Positions 23,166-31,831 of a stretch of 64,000 nucleotides of DNA are shown one piece after another. A program made the position numbers and the translations under genes. Position 1 is the stretch's first letter. Each line of letters begins with the position of its first letter. The DNA is from Sinomonas susongensis (GTDB taxonomy: Bacteria; Actinomycetota; Actinomycetes; Actinomycetales; Micrococcaceae): positions 62,001 to 126,000 of the forward strand of contig NZ_SSNH01000007.1 in NCBI RefSeq assembly GCF_005877005.1. Direction: 5' to 3'. A model generated the notes under the pieces. The model was given only the letters and a program-made list of their open reading frames with translations. It searched no databases and was not told the DNA's origin.

Positions 23166-25124
23166 TCACCGGAGCTGTGCGGCCTGCCGGGCGAACGCTA
23201 CCGTCATGCTGCCCAGGCCCGTGACGTCGTCGTAGCCGGGGCCTGCCGCAAGGGAGGTGTCCCGTCCAAGGGTGACGAGGTAGGTGGAACCCGTGGAGGC
23301 GGTGGATGAGGCCAGGGCAAGCGGGAACGACGGCGCGGTGACGTCGCGCTGGGCGCCGCCCGACCCCGCTGCCGTGTAAAGGGCCGGGTTGGCGAACCCT
23401 ACGCTCCGGTGGGCGCTGGCCTGGGCGATGGCCATCTGTGCGGCGGCCAGAGGGCACGCGAGCGAGGTCCCGGCCACAGTCTGGAAGGCGAACGCCGCTG
23501 TGGCGAGCGTGGAGTCATCGCTGATGGGGCTCAGGCCGATCCGGTATCCGGTGTAGGGATCGGCTAGGGAGGCGATGTCAGGGGAGACCCTGTGTCCCTG
23601 TGCTTGCGATGAGGGCACGAGCCGTGTCTGGTAGGCCGGTTCCGCGAAGGAAGCGCTGGTTCCGCCGCCAGCTCCCGCGTAGAAGGCCCCGGGCAGAGGA
23701 CCGGCGTAGGCGAGCTGGCCGGAGGCGTCCGCGACGACGCGCTGGCGGGTGCTGCCCCACGCGGTCTCGAAGAGGTAGTTTCCGCCCTGTCCGACGGCAA
23801 GGCTCGTTCCGCCGACCGAGGTGACCCATGGGGAGCTCGCGGGGAAGTCGGGGGCCGGGGAGCCGAGAAGCGCGGACTCGTCGCCGCGGTCGCCGCTGGC
23901 GAAGTACAGGCCGATCCCTTCGGCGGCAGCCTGGAGATGGAGGTTGACCTGCCCCTGGATCACAGACGGGGGCAGGGCTTCCCCGACGTCGCCGTAGCTG
24001 TTCGAGACGATGTCCGCCAGCCGGCCGTCGAGGATCGTGGAGAGCGCGATGTCCAGGCCGCCGCCGCAGTTGTAGCCGCCGGCGTAGAGGATGTTCGCGG
24101 CGGGGGCGATGCCGTGCACAGCCTGGATGTCGAGGGTCTGCTCTCCCTGCCACCCGCTCGGCTGGCCGCACAGGGCCTGGTCAGCGAACTCCGACGGGGA
24201 AGGCGCAATCTGGCGGTACTGGCCCTGGCGGAGGGACGGGAGGCCGCTGGCCTCTGACCAGGCGTTGGTGTCCCTCACGATGGTGGGGGAGGCGTAGGCG
24301 TCGACGATCGCGACGGTCTGCCCCGCGCCCGCCGTGGCGTCGATGGCCCCGGGCCGTGCGACGCCGTAGGCGCCTTGGATCTGGGACGGGGTGTACCCGC
24401 AGAGCCGGGTGGGGAAGTTCGCACTTCCGTACGCTGGGGGCAGTGCAGCGGTGCGCTGGGCCCAGTAGTCCGAGCAGGGAACCGTAACGGGCGGGGCGGC
24501 TGTGGCTGTCGCGGCGCCTGCAGCAGCGTCGGGGGACTCGGTGCGCGGGCGAGTCGTCAGCCTACCCTGCCCCAAGTCCACTGCCTGGACCCCGGGGGCG
24601 ATGTCGGCGGGGACCTGTGGAGCGCTGGTTGGGCCGACGAGGGTCTGGCCCTGGAAGGCGTAGTCGGCCAGGGATGTGCCGAAGGCGGCGGCGACCTGGT
24701 CGGCTGTGCCGCGGAAGACGACGAAGAGGCGGCTCGCGGGGACCGAGACGATGCTGATGCCCATGGACCGGAGCCAATCGACTGTCTTCCCGACCGAGTC
24801 CGCCGTCGGCGCGTACGCGTGAATCCACTGCTGCGGGCTCAGGTAGTGCCCGTGCTGTGGGTTTCCGGGGGTCGAGACTGCTGCGGCGGTAGCCTCGGCG
24901 CCGGCTGGGTCGCGGAGGGAGAAGTAGATCTCGCCCTCGACTGTGTCGGTTCCCAACGGGGTGCCCGTCTTGTGCTTGGACCCCGCCCACGAGGGGACAG
25001 ACCCGGGCAGGGACGTCGCGCCGGGGGACGGAGCCGCGGCTGCCCCTGAGGCCGTCAGACCAGCCAGGGCGACGGCGGCGGTGGCGGCGGCGAGCGCGCG
25101 AAGGACGCGGCGGGCTGGGGCCAT
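23166..25124 (-). CDS. Secreted S53 (sedolisin/kumamolisin) serine-carboxyl peptidase
   Basis: A 652-residue acid peptidase precursor. A signal peptide covers about residues 1-32; an activation prodomain of the Pro-kumamolisin type follows (EIYFSLRDPAG, HYLSPQQWIHAYAP). The catalytic triad is visible: E328 and D332 in GEQTLDIQAVHG, and S554 in VAGTSLACP; GYDDVTGLGS near the C-terminus belongs to the calcium site. Length and order match full-length secreted family members. ATG 25124 follows GAGGAT; an in-frame ATG at 25160 would spoil the signal peptide. It is upstream of the TadG-like gene with a 153-bp gap. Confidence 0.9.
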   Translation of the reverse strand: MAPARRVLRALAAATAAVALAGLTASGAAAAPSPGATSLPGSVPSWAGSKHKTGTPLGTDTVEGEIYFSLRDPAGAEATAAAVSTPGNPQHGHYLSPQQWIHAYAPTADSVGKTVDWLRSMGISIVSVPASRLFVVFRGTADQVAAAFGTSLADYAFQGQTLVGPTSAPQVPADIAPGVQAVDLGQGRLTTRPRTESPDAAAGAATATAAPPVTVPCSDYWAQRTAALPPAYGSANFPTRLCGYTPSQIQGAYGVARPGAIDATAGAGQTVAIVDAYASPTIVRDTNAWSEASGLPSLRQGQYRQIAPSPSEFADQALCGQPSGWQGEQTLDIQAVHGIAPAANILYAGGYNCGGGLDIALSTILDGRLADIVSNSYGDVGEALPPSVIQGQVNLHLQAAAEGIGLYFASGDRGDESALLGSPAPDFPASSPWVTSVGGTSLAVGQGGNYLFETAWGSTRQRVVADASGQLAYAGPLPGAFYAGAGGGTSASFAEPAYQTRLVPSSQAQGHRVSPDIASLADPYTGYRIGLSPISDDSTLATAAFAFQTVAGTSLACPLAAAQMAIAQASAHRSVGFANPALYTAAGSGGAQRDVTAPSFPLALASSTASTGSTYLVTLGRDTSLAAGPGYDDVTGLGSMTVAFARQAAQLR

Positions 25125-25301
25125 GGTTGTCGGATCCTCTCCTCGTCCAGGGAGTCCCATCGTCCCCGGCCACGCCGGACGTTACAGTCCGGAGTTCTTC
25201 GCGGCGGTCACAACACGCAGCGCCTGCCTCTTCTCGCGCCAGTGTTACGAGCCGGGCGGGTTGACCCCGGACTTGTCTCGCCTTCGCCGCCGTCCGCGCT
25301 T

Positions 25302-25664
25302 TCATCGTTCGGCAGCGAAGGTGCGCGCGGCGTTCAGGACTCGCTGGGCGGCCTCATCTGAGACGCCGTCCCGCAGCAGGCGGGCGGGGGAGGCGTCGCC
25401 GAGGAGGGGGTTCATGCCTTGAAACCAGGCCTGGACGGTCTCGGTGGGGTGGGACCCGTTCAGGAAGCCGGCAATCTGATACGAGTCCCGAAGCCTTCTG
25501 ACCACTGCGGGTGAGGGAGTGCGTTCCCCGGTAGCCCACAGGCGAACGGAGCGGGTCGCCTTCACAGATCCGATATAGGCGACGAGGTTGGGGCCGAGCA
25601 TCTCGGCGAGCCCGCCCGTGAGGGCGGGCACGTCGAGGCTCATCGCTTCATGGAAGGCGGACAT
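25302..25664 (-). CDS. DUF2384-type (Xre/MbcA/ParS-like) protein without a toxin partner
   Basis: About 120 residues. LGPNLVAYIGSVKATRSVRLW followed by SPAVVRRLRDSYQIAGFL is a degenerate Xre-type helix-turn-helix, and VQAWFQGMNPLLGDASPARLL followed by SDEAAQRVLNAARTF is the DUF2384 toxin-binding domain of MbcA/ParS antitoxins. No RES-domain toxin gene is adjacent. ATG 25664 overlaps the end of the upstream UDP-glucose dehydrogenase gene by 17 bp; ATG 25643 is an alternative that avoids this. It may be a solitary regulator. Confidence 0.75.
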   Translation of the reverse strand: MSAFHEAMSLDVPALTGGLAEMLGPNLVAYIGSVKATRSVRLWATGERTPSPAVVRRLRDSYQIAGFLNGSHPTETVQAWFQGMNPLLGDASPARLLRDGVSDEAAQRVLNAARTFAAER

Positions 25665-27103
25665 TGCTGTGCTCGGCGACGGGCAGGTCAAGGCGGGCTT
25701 CGGCGAGATCGGACTCGAAGTCCAGTGGAGGCGCCCCGATCTGGACCGGCCGTCCGAGCGCCCGGTAGTCCCAGCCAGCTGCACGGTAGGCGTCTGCGTC
25801 GAGGGCGTGACGGCCGTCGACGATGCAGGGCGCGGCGGCGAGTTCGAGCAGGACCGCGGGGTCGGCTTGGCGGAACTGCTCCCATTCCGTCAGGAGAGCG
25901 ACCACGCCAGCTCCGGCGACGGCTTCGTCGAGCCCGTCAGCGTAGTCGAGGTCGGGATAGGCGCGGCGGGCGTTGGGCATGGCCTGGGGGTCGTAGACCG
26001 TGACCCTGGCGCCTGCCTCGTGGAGCATGCGGGCGACGTCGAGGGCGGGGGCGTCGCGGATGTCGTCAGAGTTGGGCTTGAATGCCGCGCCGAGGCACGC
26101 GACCTGGACTCCCGTGACGTCTCCGCCGGCGAGCTCGGTGATGAGGTCGACCGTGCGCTGGCGTCGGCGGTTGTTGATGGCGTCGACTTGGCGCAGGAAC
26201 GAGACCGCCTGGCCTACGCCGAGGGTTTCGGCGCGGTGGGCGAACGCTCGGATGTCCTTGGGCAGGCATCCGCCGCCGAATCCCAGGCCGGGCTTGAGGA
26301 ACCGTCCTCCGATGCGGGTGTCGTAGGAGAGGGCGGTGGCGAGTTCCGCGACGTCGGCCCCGGTCGCCTCGCACACCTCGGCCATCGCATTGATATACGA
26401 GATCTTGGTGGCGAGGAAGGAGTTCGCAGCCACCTTGACGAGTTCTGCTGTGGCGAGATCGGTGGCGACGACGGGAGTCCCGGCATCGATGATCGACGTG
26501 TAGCAGGCGGCGAGCTGCGCATGGGCCCACGCAGAGGCGGTGCCGAAGACGAGTCGGTCCGGTTCGAGGGTGTCCTGGACGGCGTAGCCCTCCCTGAGGA
26601 ACTCGGGGTTCCAGGCGAGTTCGACGGCGGTGCCAGCCGGAGCCGTCTCCTGCACCAGGCGCGTGAGGCGGCCCGCGGTGCCGATCGGAACGGTGGACTT
26701 GCCGACGATGAGGCACTTGCGGTGCAGGTGCGCGGCCAGGGCCGTGACCGCCGCGTCGACGTAGGTCAGGTCGGCTGCGTCCGAGCCTTTCGCCTGGGGG
26801 GTGCCGACGCAGATGAAATGGACGTTTCCGTGATGCGCAGCCAGGGCCGTGTCCGTGGTGAAGAGGAGCCTCCCAGAGGCCAGTGCCTCTCGCAGCTTCT
26901 CTTCGAGGCCAGGCTCGAAGATCGGCAGGCGTCCGGCGGCAAGTTCGTCGATCTTCGCCTGGTTCGACGTCGAGTCCGACGACGTTGTGGCCGAGGAGGG
27001 CCATGCACACGGCATGGGTGGCGCCCAGATAACCGGTGCCGATGACTGTGATGTTGGGATTCTGTGCCACGGGGGCAGAGCTGACTGAGGACTTCTCGGA
27101 CAT
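25648..27103 (-). pseudogene. UDP-glucose/GDP-mannose dehydrogenase with a frameshift
   Basis: The enzyme would oxidise UDP-glucose to UDP-glucuronate for surface polysaccharide. The start (MSEKSSVSSAPVAQNPNITV, then GTGYLGATHAVCMALLGHNV) and the rest (KIDELAAGRLPIFEPGLEEK; catalytic FGGGCLPKDIRAF) lie in different frames. The shift is at about 26965, where one extra G on the coding strand turns GACGTC-AACCAGGCG into GACGTC-GAACCAGGCG. Removing it restores one continuous protein of about 484 residues. As read, translation from 27103 loses all catalytic parts. It may be a true mutation or an assembly error. Confidence 0.82.
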
Positions 27104-27153
27104 TGATCTGGCCTTTCATCGAGTGTCTTGGCTCGCCGCGATTCCGGACGGGA

Positions 27154-27591
27154 TCACGGGTTGGTGCAGGGGATGTTGCTCAGACCGCTTCCGGCGCCCG
27201 CGACCGTGTTCGAGCAGGCCACCTGGTTGTGCATCGCCGGGCGCAGGGCGAATGCGTAGCCCGAGCCGCCCACGCTGCCCGTGTTGTTCTCGAAGATGTT
27301 GTTGTCGCCCCACTGTTGGAGGATGTTGTGGGTCTGGAATCCGTCCTGCGGCGCCCGGACTCCGTCATTGCCGGCGATGGTCCAGGCGTTGCCCTTCACG
27401 TTGACCCATGCGGTGGCAGAGGTCATTCCTGTTCCGTCGAAGTGATTGCCCTCAATGACCCCGCCGACGGTTCCTTCCTTGATGTCCACGTTCTCGGCGG
27501 TGGTGTTCGAGATCGTGTTCTCGGCCAGCACGTTGTAGTTGCTGGCGTCCGGAAGGCAGTTGCTGTACGTGCACCAGTTGCTCTTTATCTG
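27154..27591 (-). pseudogene. 5'-truncated parallel beta-helix repeat protein
   Basis: The frame reads SNWCTYSNCLPDASNYNVLA, ENTISNTTAENVDIKEGTVG, GVIEGNHFDGTGM and ends VAGAGSGLSNIPCTNP. The Asn-rich rungs are those of right-handed beta-helix enzymes (polysaccharide lyases or depolymerases). It has no start or signal peptide: a TGA at 27592-27594 closes the frame on the 5' side and the plus-strand SARP gene begins 11 bp beyond. The first few hundred residues of the usual protein are missing. The neighbouring dehydrogenase fits a lost polysaccharide locus. Confidence 0.72.
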
Positions 27592-27604
27592 TCACGGGGG
27601 TGCG

Positions 27605-28357
27605 ATGGTGTCGAAATGGGAATTGCGGCTCCTTGGCTGCTGGCAGCTGTTCCGGGATGGGAGTCCGGTCACGCTGGGCATCCGCCAGCAGCGTCTGATC
27701 GCGGTGCTGGCCCTCTCGGGTCCGTGCGCGCGGCCATACATCGGGGGCCTTCTCTGGCCCGAGAGCAGCCAGAGCCAGGCGGCCGGCAGTGTGCGGGCCG
27801 CCGTGTTCAAACTGCGTCATGAGCTTCCAGGCCTTCTGGCGGAAGGCGCGGACCCGGTCAGCCTGTGCGAGGGGGTGCGGGTAGACGCCCTGGAACTGCG
27901 GCGCTCCGTGGATCCGGAGTCTGTAGGGGCCGTGCTTGCCCCCGGAATAGAAGACCGACTCGCCGGCCACGAGCTCCTTCCCGGGTGGTACGACGACTGG
28001 GTGATCTTCCAGCAGGAGCGCTGGCAGGGATTCAGGATGGCCGCACTCGAGGCCATCGCTCGCCACCGCCTGGAGGCGGGCCATGCCGGGAGCGCGATTA
28101 CGGCGGCCGAACGCGCCGCCGAAATCGAACCCCTTCGCGAGAGCCCCCAAGCCCTGTTGATCCGCGCCCAGATCCTCGCCGGGGATGCGGCCGCTGCGGT
28201 GAGATCCCACGAGCGCTTCCGAAACCTGCTCTGGGAGGAGATGGGTTTGAAGCCCTCAGCCCAGTTCCGAGAGGCGTTGGGCGCGCATCTGGCCCCTCGG
28301 CATGCCGAGCTGTCTTCGGCGTCCGCGGAGATCCGCCAACCCGTGGGAGTCCGCTAG
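27605..28357 (+). CDS. SARP/BTAD-domain transcriptional regulator (copy 1)
   Basis: A 250-residue SARP-like activator. Residues 5-100 form the OmpR-type winged helix (ELRLLGCWQLFRDGSPVTLG, IRQQRLIAVLALSGPCAR, AAGSVRAAVFKLRHELPGLL). The rest is a bacterial transcriptional activation domain built of TPR-like helices (RMAALEAIARHRLEAGHAGS, IEPLRESPQALLIRAQILAG, VRSHERFRNLLWEEMGLKPS). ATG 27605 follows CACGGGGGTGCG. A related gene follows 31 bp downstream. Targets are unknown; the locus upstream on the other strand is the truncated beta-helix gene. Confidence 0.85.
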   Translation: MVSKWELRLLGCWQLFRDGSPVTLGIRQQRLIAVLALSGPCARPYIGGLLWPESSQSQAAGSVRAAVFKLRHELPGLLAEGADPVSLCEGVRVDALELRRSVDPESVGAVLAPGIEDRLAGHELLPGWYDDWVIFQQERWQGFRMAALEAIARHRLEAGHAGSAITAAERAAEIEPLRESPQALLIRAQILAGDAAAAVRSHERFRNLLWEEMGLKPSAQFREALGAHLAPRHAELSSASAEIRQPVGVR

Positions 28358-28388
28358 AGCGCCGACCGCTCGTCCGAGGAGAAGACCT

Positions 28389-29171
28389 ATGGGAATCAAT
28401 ATCAAGCACGACTGGCAGGTCCAGCTGCTGAGACAGTGGGAACTCCGGTGTGACGGCTCACCAATCCCGCTCGCTGGATTCACGAAGCGCGTCGTCGCGG
28501 GGATCGCCCTAGCTGGGCCTGCCCCATTGGAGGCGATCGCCGGACTGCTGCTGCCGCATCGGGGATCTGGGGAAGCTGCCGGCAAGCTGGAGGTCGAGGT
28601 GCTCCGGATCAGGAATCGGACGCCCGGCCTTCTGGACGAACGTCTCGGCCGGCTGGGGCTCGCACCGGGGGTACGGGTTGACCTCGACGAGCTGCTGCGC
28701 ACGGCTGACCGCCAGACCGCGACGGCCCAGGCGGATTCCGCACTCATCGGAGAACTCCTCGACGCCGAGCTCCTCCCGGGATGGGGGGACGACTGGGCAC
28801 TGTTCTACAGGGAGCGGGTGCGTCTGTTCCGTCTCGCCGCTCTCGAAGCCATGGCGCGGCACAGCCTGCGCCTGGATGAGCCGCGAAGGGCCGCTTTCGC
28901 CGCCCGGAGTGCCTCAGCCATCGAACCCCTGCGGGAGTCCTCCCACGCCCTGCTGATTCGTGCCCTCGTACTCGCCGGGAACCTCCGGGAGGCCTTCTCC
29001 GTCCACGAGGACTTCCGCCGTCGATACCTGAAGGAGACAGGGGCTGAGCCGAGCGTGGCGCTCACTTGTGCCCTCGGCTTGCCGTCGGACGCTGTACGGG
29101 GCCCTGGGCAGGGGTGCCCAGACGCCCACGCCAACACTGAGAACCGCTCGGCTACAGAAGGAGGCTGTTGA
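28389..29171 (+). CDS. SARP/BTAD-domain transcriptional regulator (copy 2)
   Basis: A 260-residue paralogue of the preceding gene with the same order: winged helix (QVQLLRQWELRCDGSPIPLA), then a BTAD (LPGWGDDWALFYRERVRLF, RLAALEAMARHSLRLDEPRR, IEPLRESSHALLIRALVLAG, SVHEDFRRRYLKETGAEPS). Several blocks (LLPGW-DDW, IEPLRES-ALLIRA-LAG) are nearly identical in both. The DNA-binding part is less conserved: the recognition helix lacks the usual Arg cluster seen in copy 1. GAGGAGAAGACCT precedes the ATG. The pair probably forms one operon and may form heterodimers. Confidence 0.82.
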   Translation: MGINIKHDWQVQLLRQWELRCDGSPIPLAGFTKRVVAGIALAGPAPLEAIAGLLLPHRGSGEAAGKLEVEVLRIRNRTPGLLDERLGRLGLAPGVRVDLDELLRTADRQTATAQADSALIGELLDAELLPGWGDDWALFYRERVRLFRLAALEAMARHSLRLDEPRRAAFAARSASAIEPLRESSHALLIRALVLAGNLREAFSVHEDFRRRYLKETGAEPSVALTCALGLPSDAVRGPGQGCPDAHANTENRSATEGGC

Positions 29172-29388
29172 GGATGGCGATAGACAGTAGGGAACCGGCG
29201 GCTGGCGCAAGCCCGATGAGCAACGCGGGAGGACTCCCGCCGGGGCAGGGGTCGCGGCACGGTGGCCACAGGACTTGGCTGACAGGGTGTCTGACGTTTT
29301 TTCGCGGCCTAGTCCACCACCCGCGCCATTCGGCCGGGTAGGCCATCTGCTCGCCAAGGGACCGGCCCTCGAGGCGACTGAAGCGCCA

Positions 29389-29424
29389 GACGGCCTGCCC
29401 GCATGGTGTTGCGGGCAGGCCGTC
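29389..29424. terminator. Perfect 15-bp hairpin between convergent genes
   Basis: GACGGCCTGCCCGCA at 29389-29403 pairs fully with TGCGGGCAGGCCGTC at 29410-29424 around TGGTGT. It lies 218 bp past the SARP pair and 57 bp past the phosphoesterase stop, so it likely ends the latter. The rest of 29172-29481 contains no gene that I can see. Confidence 0.7.
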
Positions 29425-29481
29425 GGCTTGGTTCCGGGTGTGGGCCGGAGGGGCGGTGGGTGTTCCGCCTTGTCGTCCCGG

Positions 29482-30681
29482 TCAGGGGCGGAAGAGCTCC
29501 TCGAACGTGCCGGACGTGGTCGGCGAGCACGTGTTGGCGAGGCAGCCGAGGTGCCACATGCGCTCAATCGTCGAGAGCATGGTGTAGTGGTCGGCCGACT
29601 TGTCGGTGGTCTTGTGCGGACCCTGGGCCGAGTTGATCACGATGAACGGGGCGTCGCCGCCGCCGAGCACCGTGCCGTTGGCCCCCACGGGGCTGCCGGG
29701 GCCGCCCGAGTAGCCGGAGTAGTCGTTCTCGTCCCACGCGAGGACGATGCTCGAGTTCGTCGTCTTCCACGTCGTCGAGCTCATGATCTGCGCGACCTGC
29801 TGCTTGAGGTAGTCGTCGCCGAGCTGGATCGCGCCGTGGTCAAGGCCGGAGTCGGGGTAGCCGCACTTCGGCATGTTCACGAGCGCTGCGCTCGACGGCG
29901 AGATGCCATGCATGTCGTGGCACTGGTCCGGGCTGATCCAGACGAAGTTCGGCACGTTGCCGGAGGAGAGATCGCTCGCGAGGTTGTTCTCCAGCGGGAC
30001 GATCTTCGAGGTCCGCGCCGGGTTGTTCGCGATGTCGGAGAAGTACATGAACGGGTTGTGCTTCTGGGCGTAGAGCTTGACGGTGCTCGAGCCGATCGTC
30101 GGGGCGTACTCGACCGTGGAGCCGGCCGACGGCATCGACTGCATGTAGGCCTTCCAGGACAGGCCCTTGGACTCGAGCTGGTCCACGATGTTCTGGCTCG
30201 AGAACATGTGAGGCGTGGCGGAGGCGCTTGAATACTGGGCAGGCGTGAGGGAGGCCGTGTCGGTGGAATCGCCGGATCCGGGCACGAACTCCTCCGGTGC
30301 GCACGCGACGTTCGCCCCGGCCTTGCAGTCGTCGAAGATGCCTTGGGGGCTTCCCGAGATGGCCGAGAGGTAGTTCGGCAGGCTCGGGTGGGTCACGCCG
30401 TGGTAGTTGGTCGCGACGTTGTACTTCTGTGCGAGGGAGTTGATGTAGGGGGCGTCGGCGGTGTTGCCGATGATCTGGTTGTAGCCGTGGTTCTCCATCA
30501 TGATGACGAAGACGTGGTCGGGCCCGTTTGCCCCTTGCCCGCTCGACTGGGCGTTGGAGCCAGCCGCCGTGAGGGCGTTGGCGGGAGCGACCGCACCGAC
30601 GGCCGCGGCGCCTGTGAGGGCGACGGTGGCGGCAATGGCCGCCACGGTGCCGGTGGCGCGGCTTTTCAGCACATTCAGCAT
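29482..30681 (-). CDS. Secreted phosphoesterase (PF04185, acid phosphatase/phospholipase C-like)
   Basis: A 399-residue exported protein. A long signal peptide (MLNVLKSRATGTVAAIAATV and the following Ala-rich run to about residue 36) precedes the metallo-phosphoesterase start DHVFVIMMENHGYNQIIGNT, with the metal/nucleophile Asn-His region. HPSLPNYLSAISG, FVWISPDQCHDMH and IVLAWDENDYSG are the later PF04185 blocks. The C-terminus ends CSPTTSGTFEELFRP. ATG 30681 follows AAAGGACAGTCCA. It would release phosphate from extracellular esters. It stands alone with a strong terminator. Confidence 0.88.
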   Translation of the reverse strand: MLNVLKSRATGTVAAIAATVALTGAAAVGAVAPANALTAAGSNAQSSGQGANGPDHVFVIMMENHGYNQIIGNTADAPYINSLAQKYNVATNYHGVTHPSLPNYLSAISGSPQGIFDDCKAGANVACAPEEFVPGSGDSTDTASLTPAQYSSASATPHMFSSQNIVDQLESKGLSWKAYMQSMPSAGSTVEYAPTIGSSTVKLYAQKHNPFMYFSDIANNPARTSKIVPLENNLASDLSSGNVPNFVWISPDQCHDMHGISPSSAALVNMPKCGYPDSGLDHGAIQLGDDYLKQQVAQIMSSTTWKTTNSSIVLAWDENDYSGYSGGPGSPVGANGTVLGGGDAPFIVINSAQGPHKTTDKSADHYTMLSTIERMWHLGCLANTCSPTTSGTFEELFRP

Positions 30682-30861
30682 TGGACTGTCCTTTCGGGTT
30701 GCGCCCCGGACGGGGCCCAATGCCTTTCCTACAAGAGCCGGGTGAAGCCCGCTTGGCGGCGGGGTGAACGGCAGCCTCATTCCCGCGAGGTTCACGCGGT
30801 CGAGGTGGCCCTCGCCGTCGACGGACGGTCGGGTTTCTTCTTCAGTGTCGACGCTGGCGTC

Positions 30862-31593
30862 TCAGGCGGCCGGGGGCTCTTCCGGGGCCGGGTCAGACGG
30901 AGCGGTTCCGGAGGTCAGTGGCGTCGATCTGAAGCCCTTGACGATCAGCCAGACGCCGAGGGCGAACTCGAAGACCGCGACGGGAAGCGCCGCGAGACCG
31001 GCAAGAGAGGACACGTTGGTATAGGCGCCGAAGAACACCGCGATGTCGGAGGCCAGGAGCAGCGGGGCGCCGACGAACGCGATGATCGGCAGGACGCGGG
31101 GAACAAGGCGGGACCGGTAGAGCACGTAGCCCAGGAACAGGTCGCACGCGACGGGCATGAGGCTCTGCGAGAGCAGGAAGGTCGAGTTGTAGAAGGCGAC
31201 CAGAGTGTGGCCGGTCGTGACAAGAGCCGCGGAATCCGCTCCGGCAGCCCCGGCGAGCTGAGCGCGCAGGGTGAGAAGAGTCAGCAGGCTGATGACGCCG
31301 ACAAAGATGAGCGTGGTCTCCAGAACCCGCGCGGCGAGGAACCCGAGCGCGGCGGTCTGGCTGACCCGCTTTGCTATCGGGTACAGCACGACGGCGGTGC
31401 CGACGCCGGCGAGCCCCACGACGACCTCGGACAGGCCTCCCCACAGCACCCCAGTGTCGCTGCCGCCGCCGAGGATGAAGGTGCCGACGTCATCCTTCAC
31501 CGGTCTGTACAGCGCCAGGGTCGGGATGGAGACGAACGTCAGCAGGTACAGCACGCCGGCAGTCAGGGAGATTCTCCGGGTCGCAGTGCTCAT
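30862..31593 (-). CDS. DUF4386 family membrane protein
   Basis: A 243-residue protein with about six hydrophobic spans. RISLTAGVLYLLTFVSIPTL at the start, ARVLETTLIFVGVISLLTL in the middle, LPIIAFVGAPLLLASDIAVF near the end and a C-terminal GVWLIVKGFR follow the DUF4386 pattern. Function is unknown for the family. GAGGACCACGAG precedes ATG 31593. It lies upstream of the phosphoesterase on the same strand with a 180-bp gap, so co-transcription is uncertain. Confidence 0.82.
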   Translation of the reverse strand: MSTATRRISLTAGVLYLLTFVSIPTLALYRPVKDDVGTFILGGGSDTGVLWGGLSEVVVGLAGVGTAVVLYPIAKRVSQTAALGFLAARVLETTLIFVGVISLLTLLTLRAQLAGAAGADSAALVTTGHTLVAFYNSTFLLSQSLMPVACDLFLGYVLYRSRLVPRVLPIIAFVGAPLLLASDIAVFFGAYTNVSSLAGLAALPVAVFEFALGVWLIVKGFRSTPLTSGTAPSDPAPEEPPAA

Positions 31594-31831
31594 CTCGTGG
31601 TCCTCGCGGCTGGGGAGTTGCGGGTGCAGCTGGTCATCTGCAATGTACCAATGGCGAGGGCTTGCGCCTGAGCGGCGCCGCAACCGCAACATCACCCAGC
31701 TTCCGCGCCCCGATCCCGCGCCAAAGATTTGCCAAGGAATGGCCGAATCGGGCGTGGGAGCAGCCCGGGGACTGCGAGGATGCTCGTGGAGCCCAGCCGG
31801 GCCTCCTCATACACCGACATTTGGAGCATGC

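Noticed and set aside
25302-25664. Toxin-antitoxin module
   Set aside because: Only the DUF2384 protein is present; no RES or other toxin gene adjoins.
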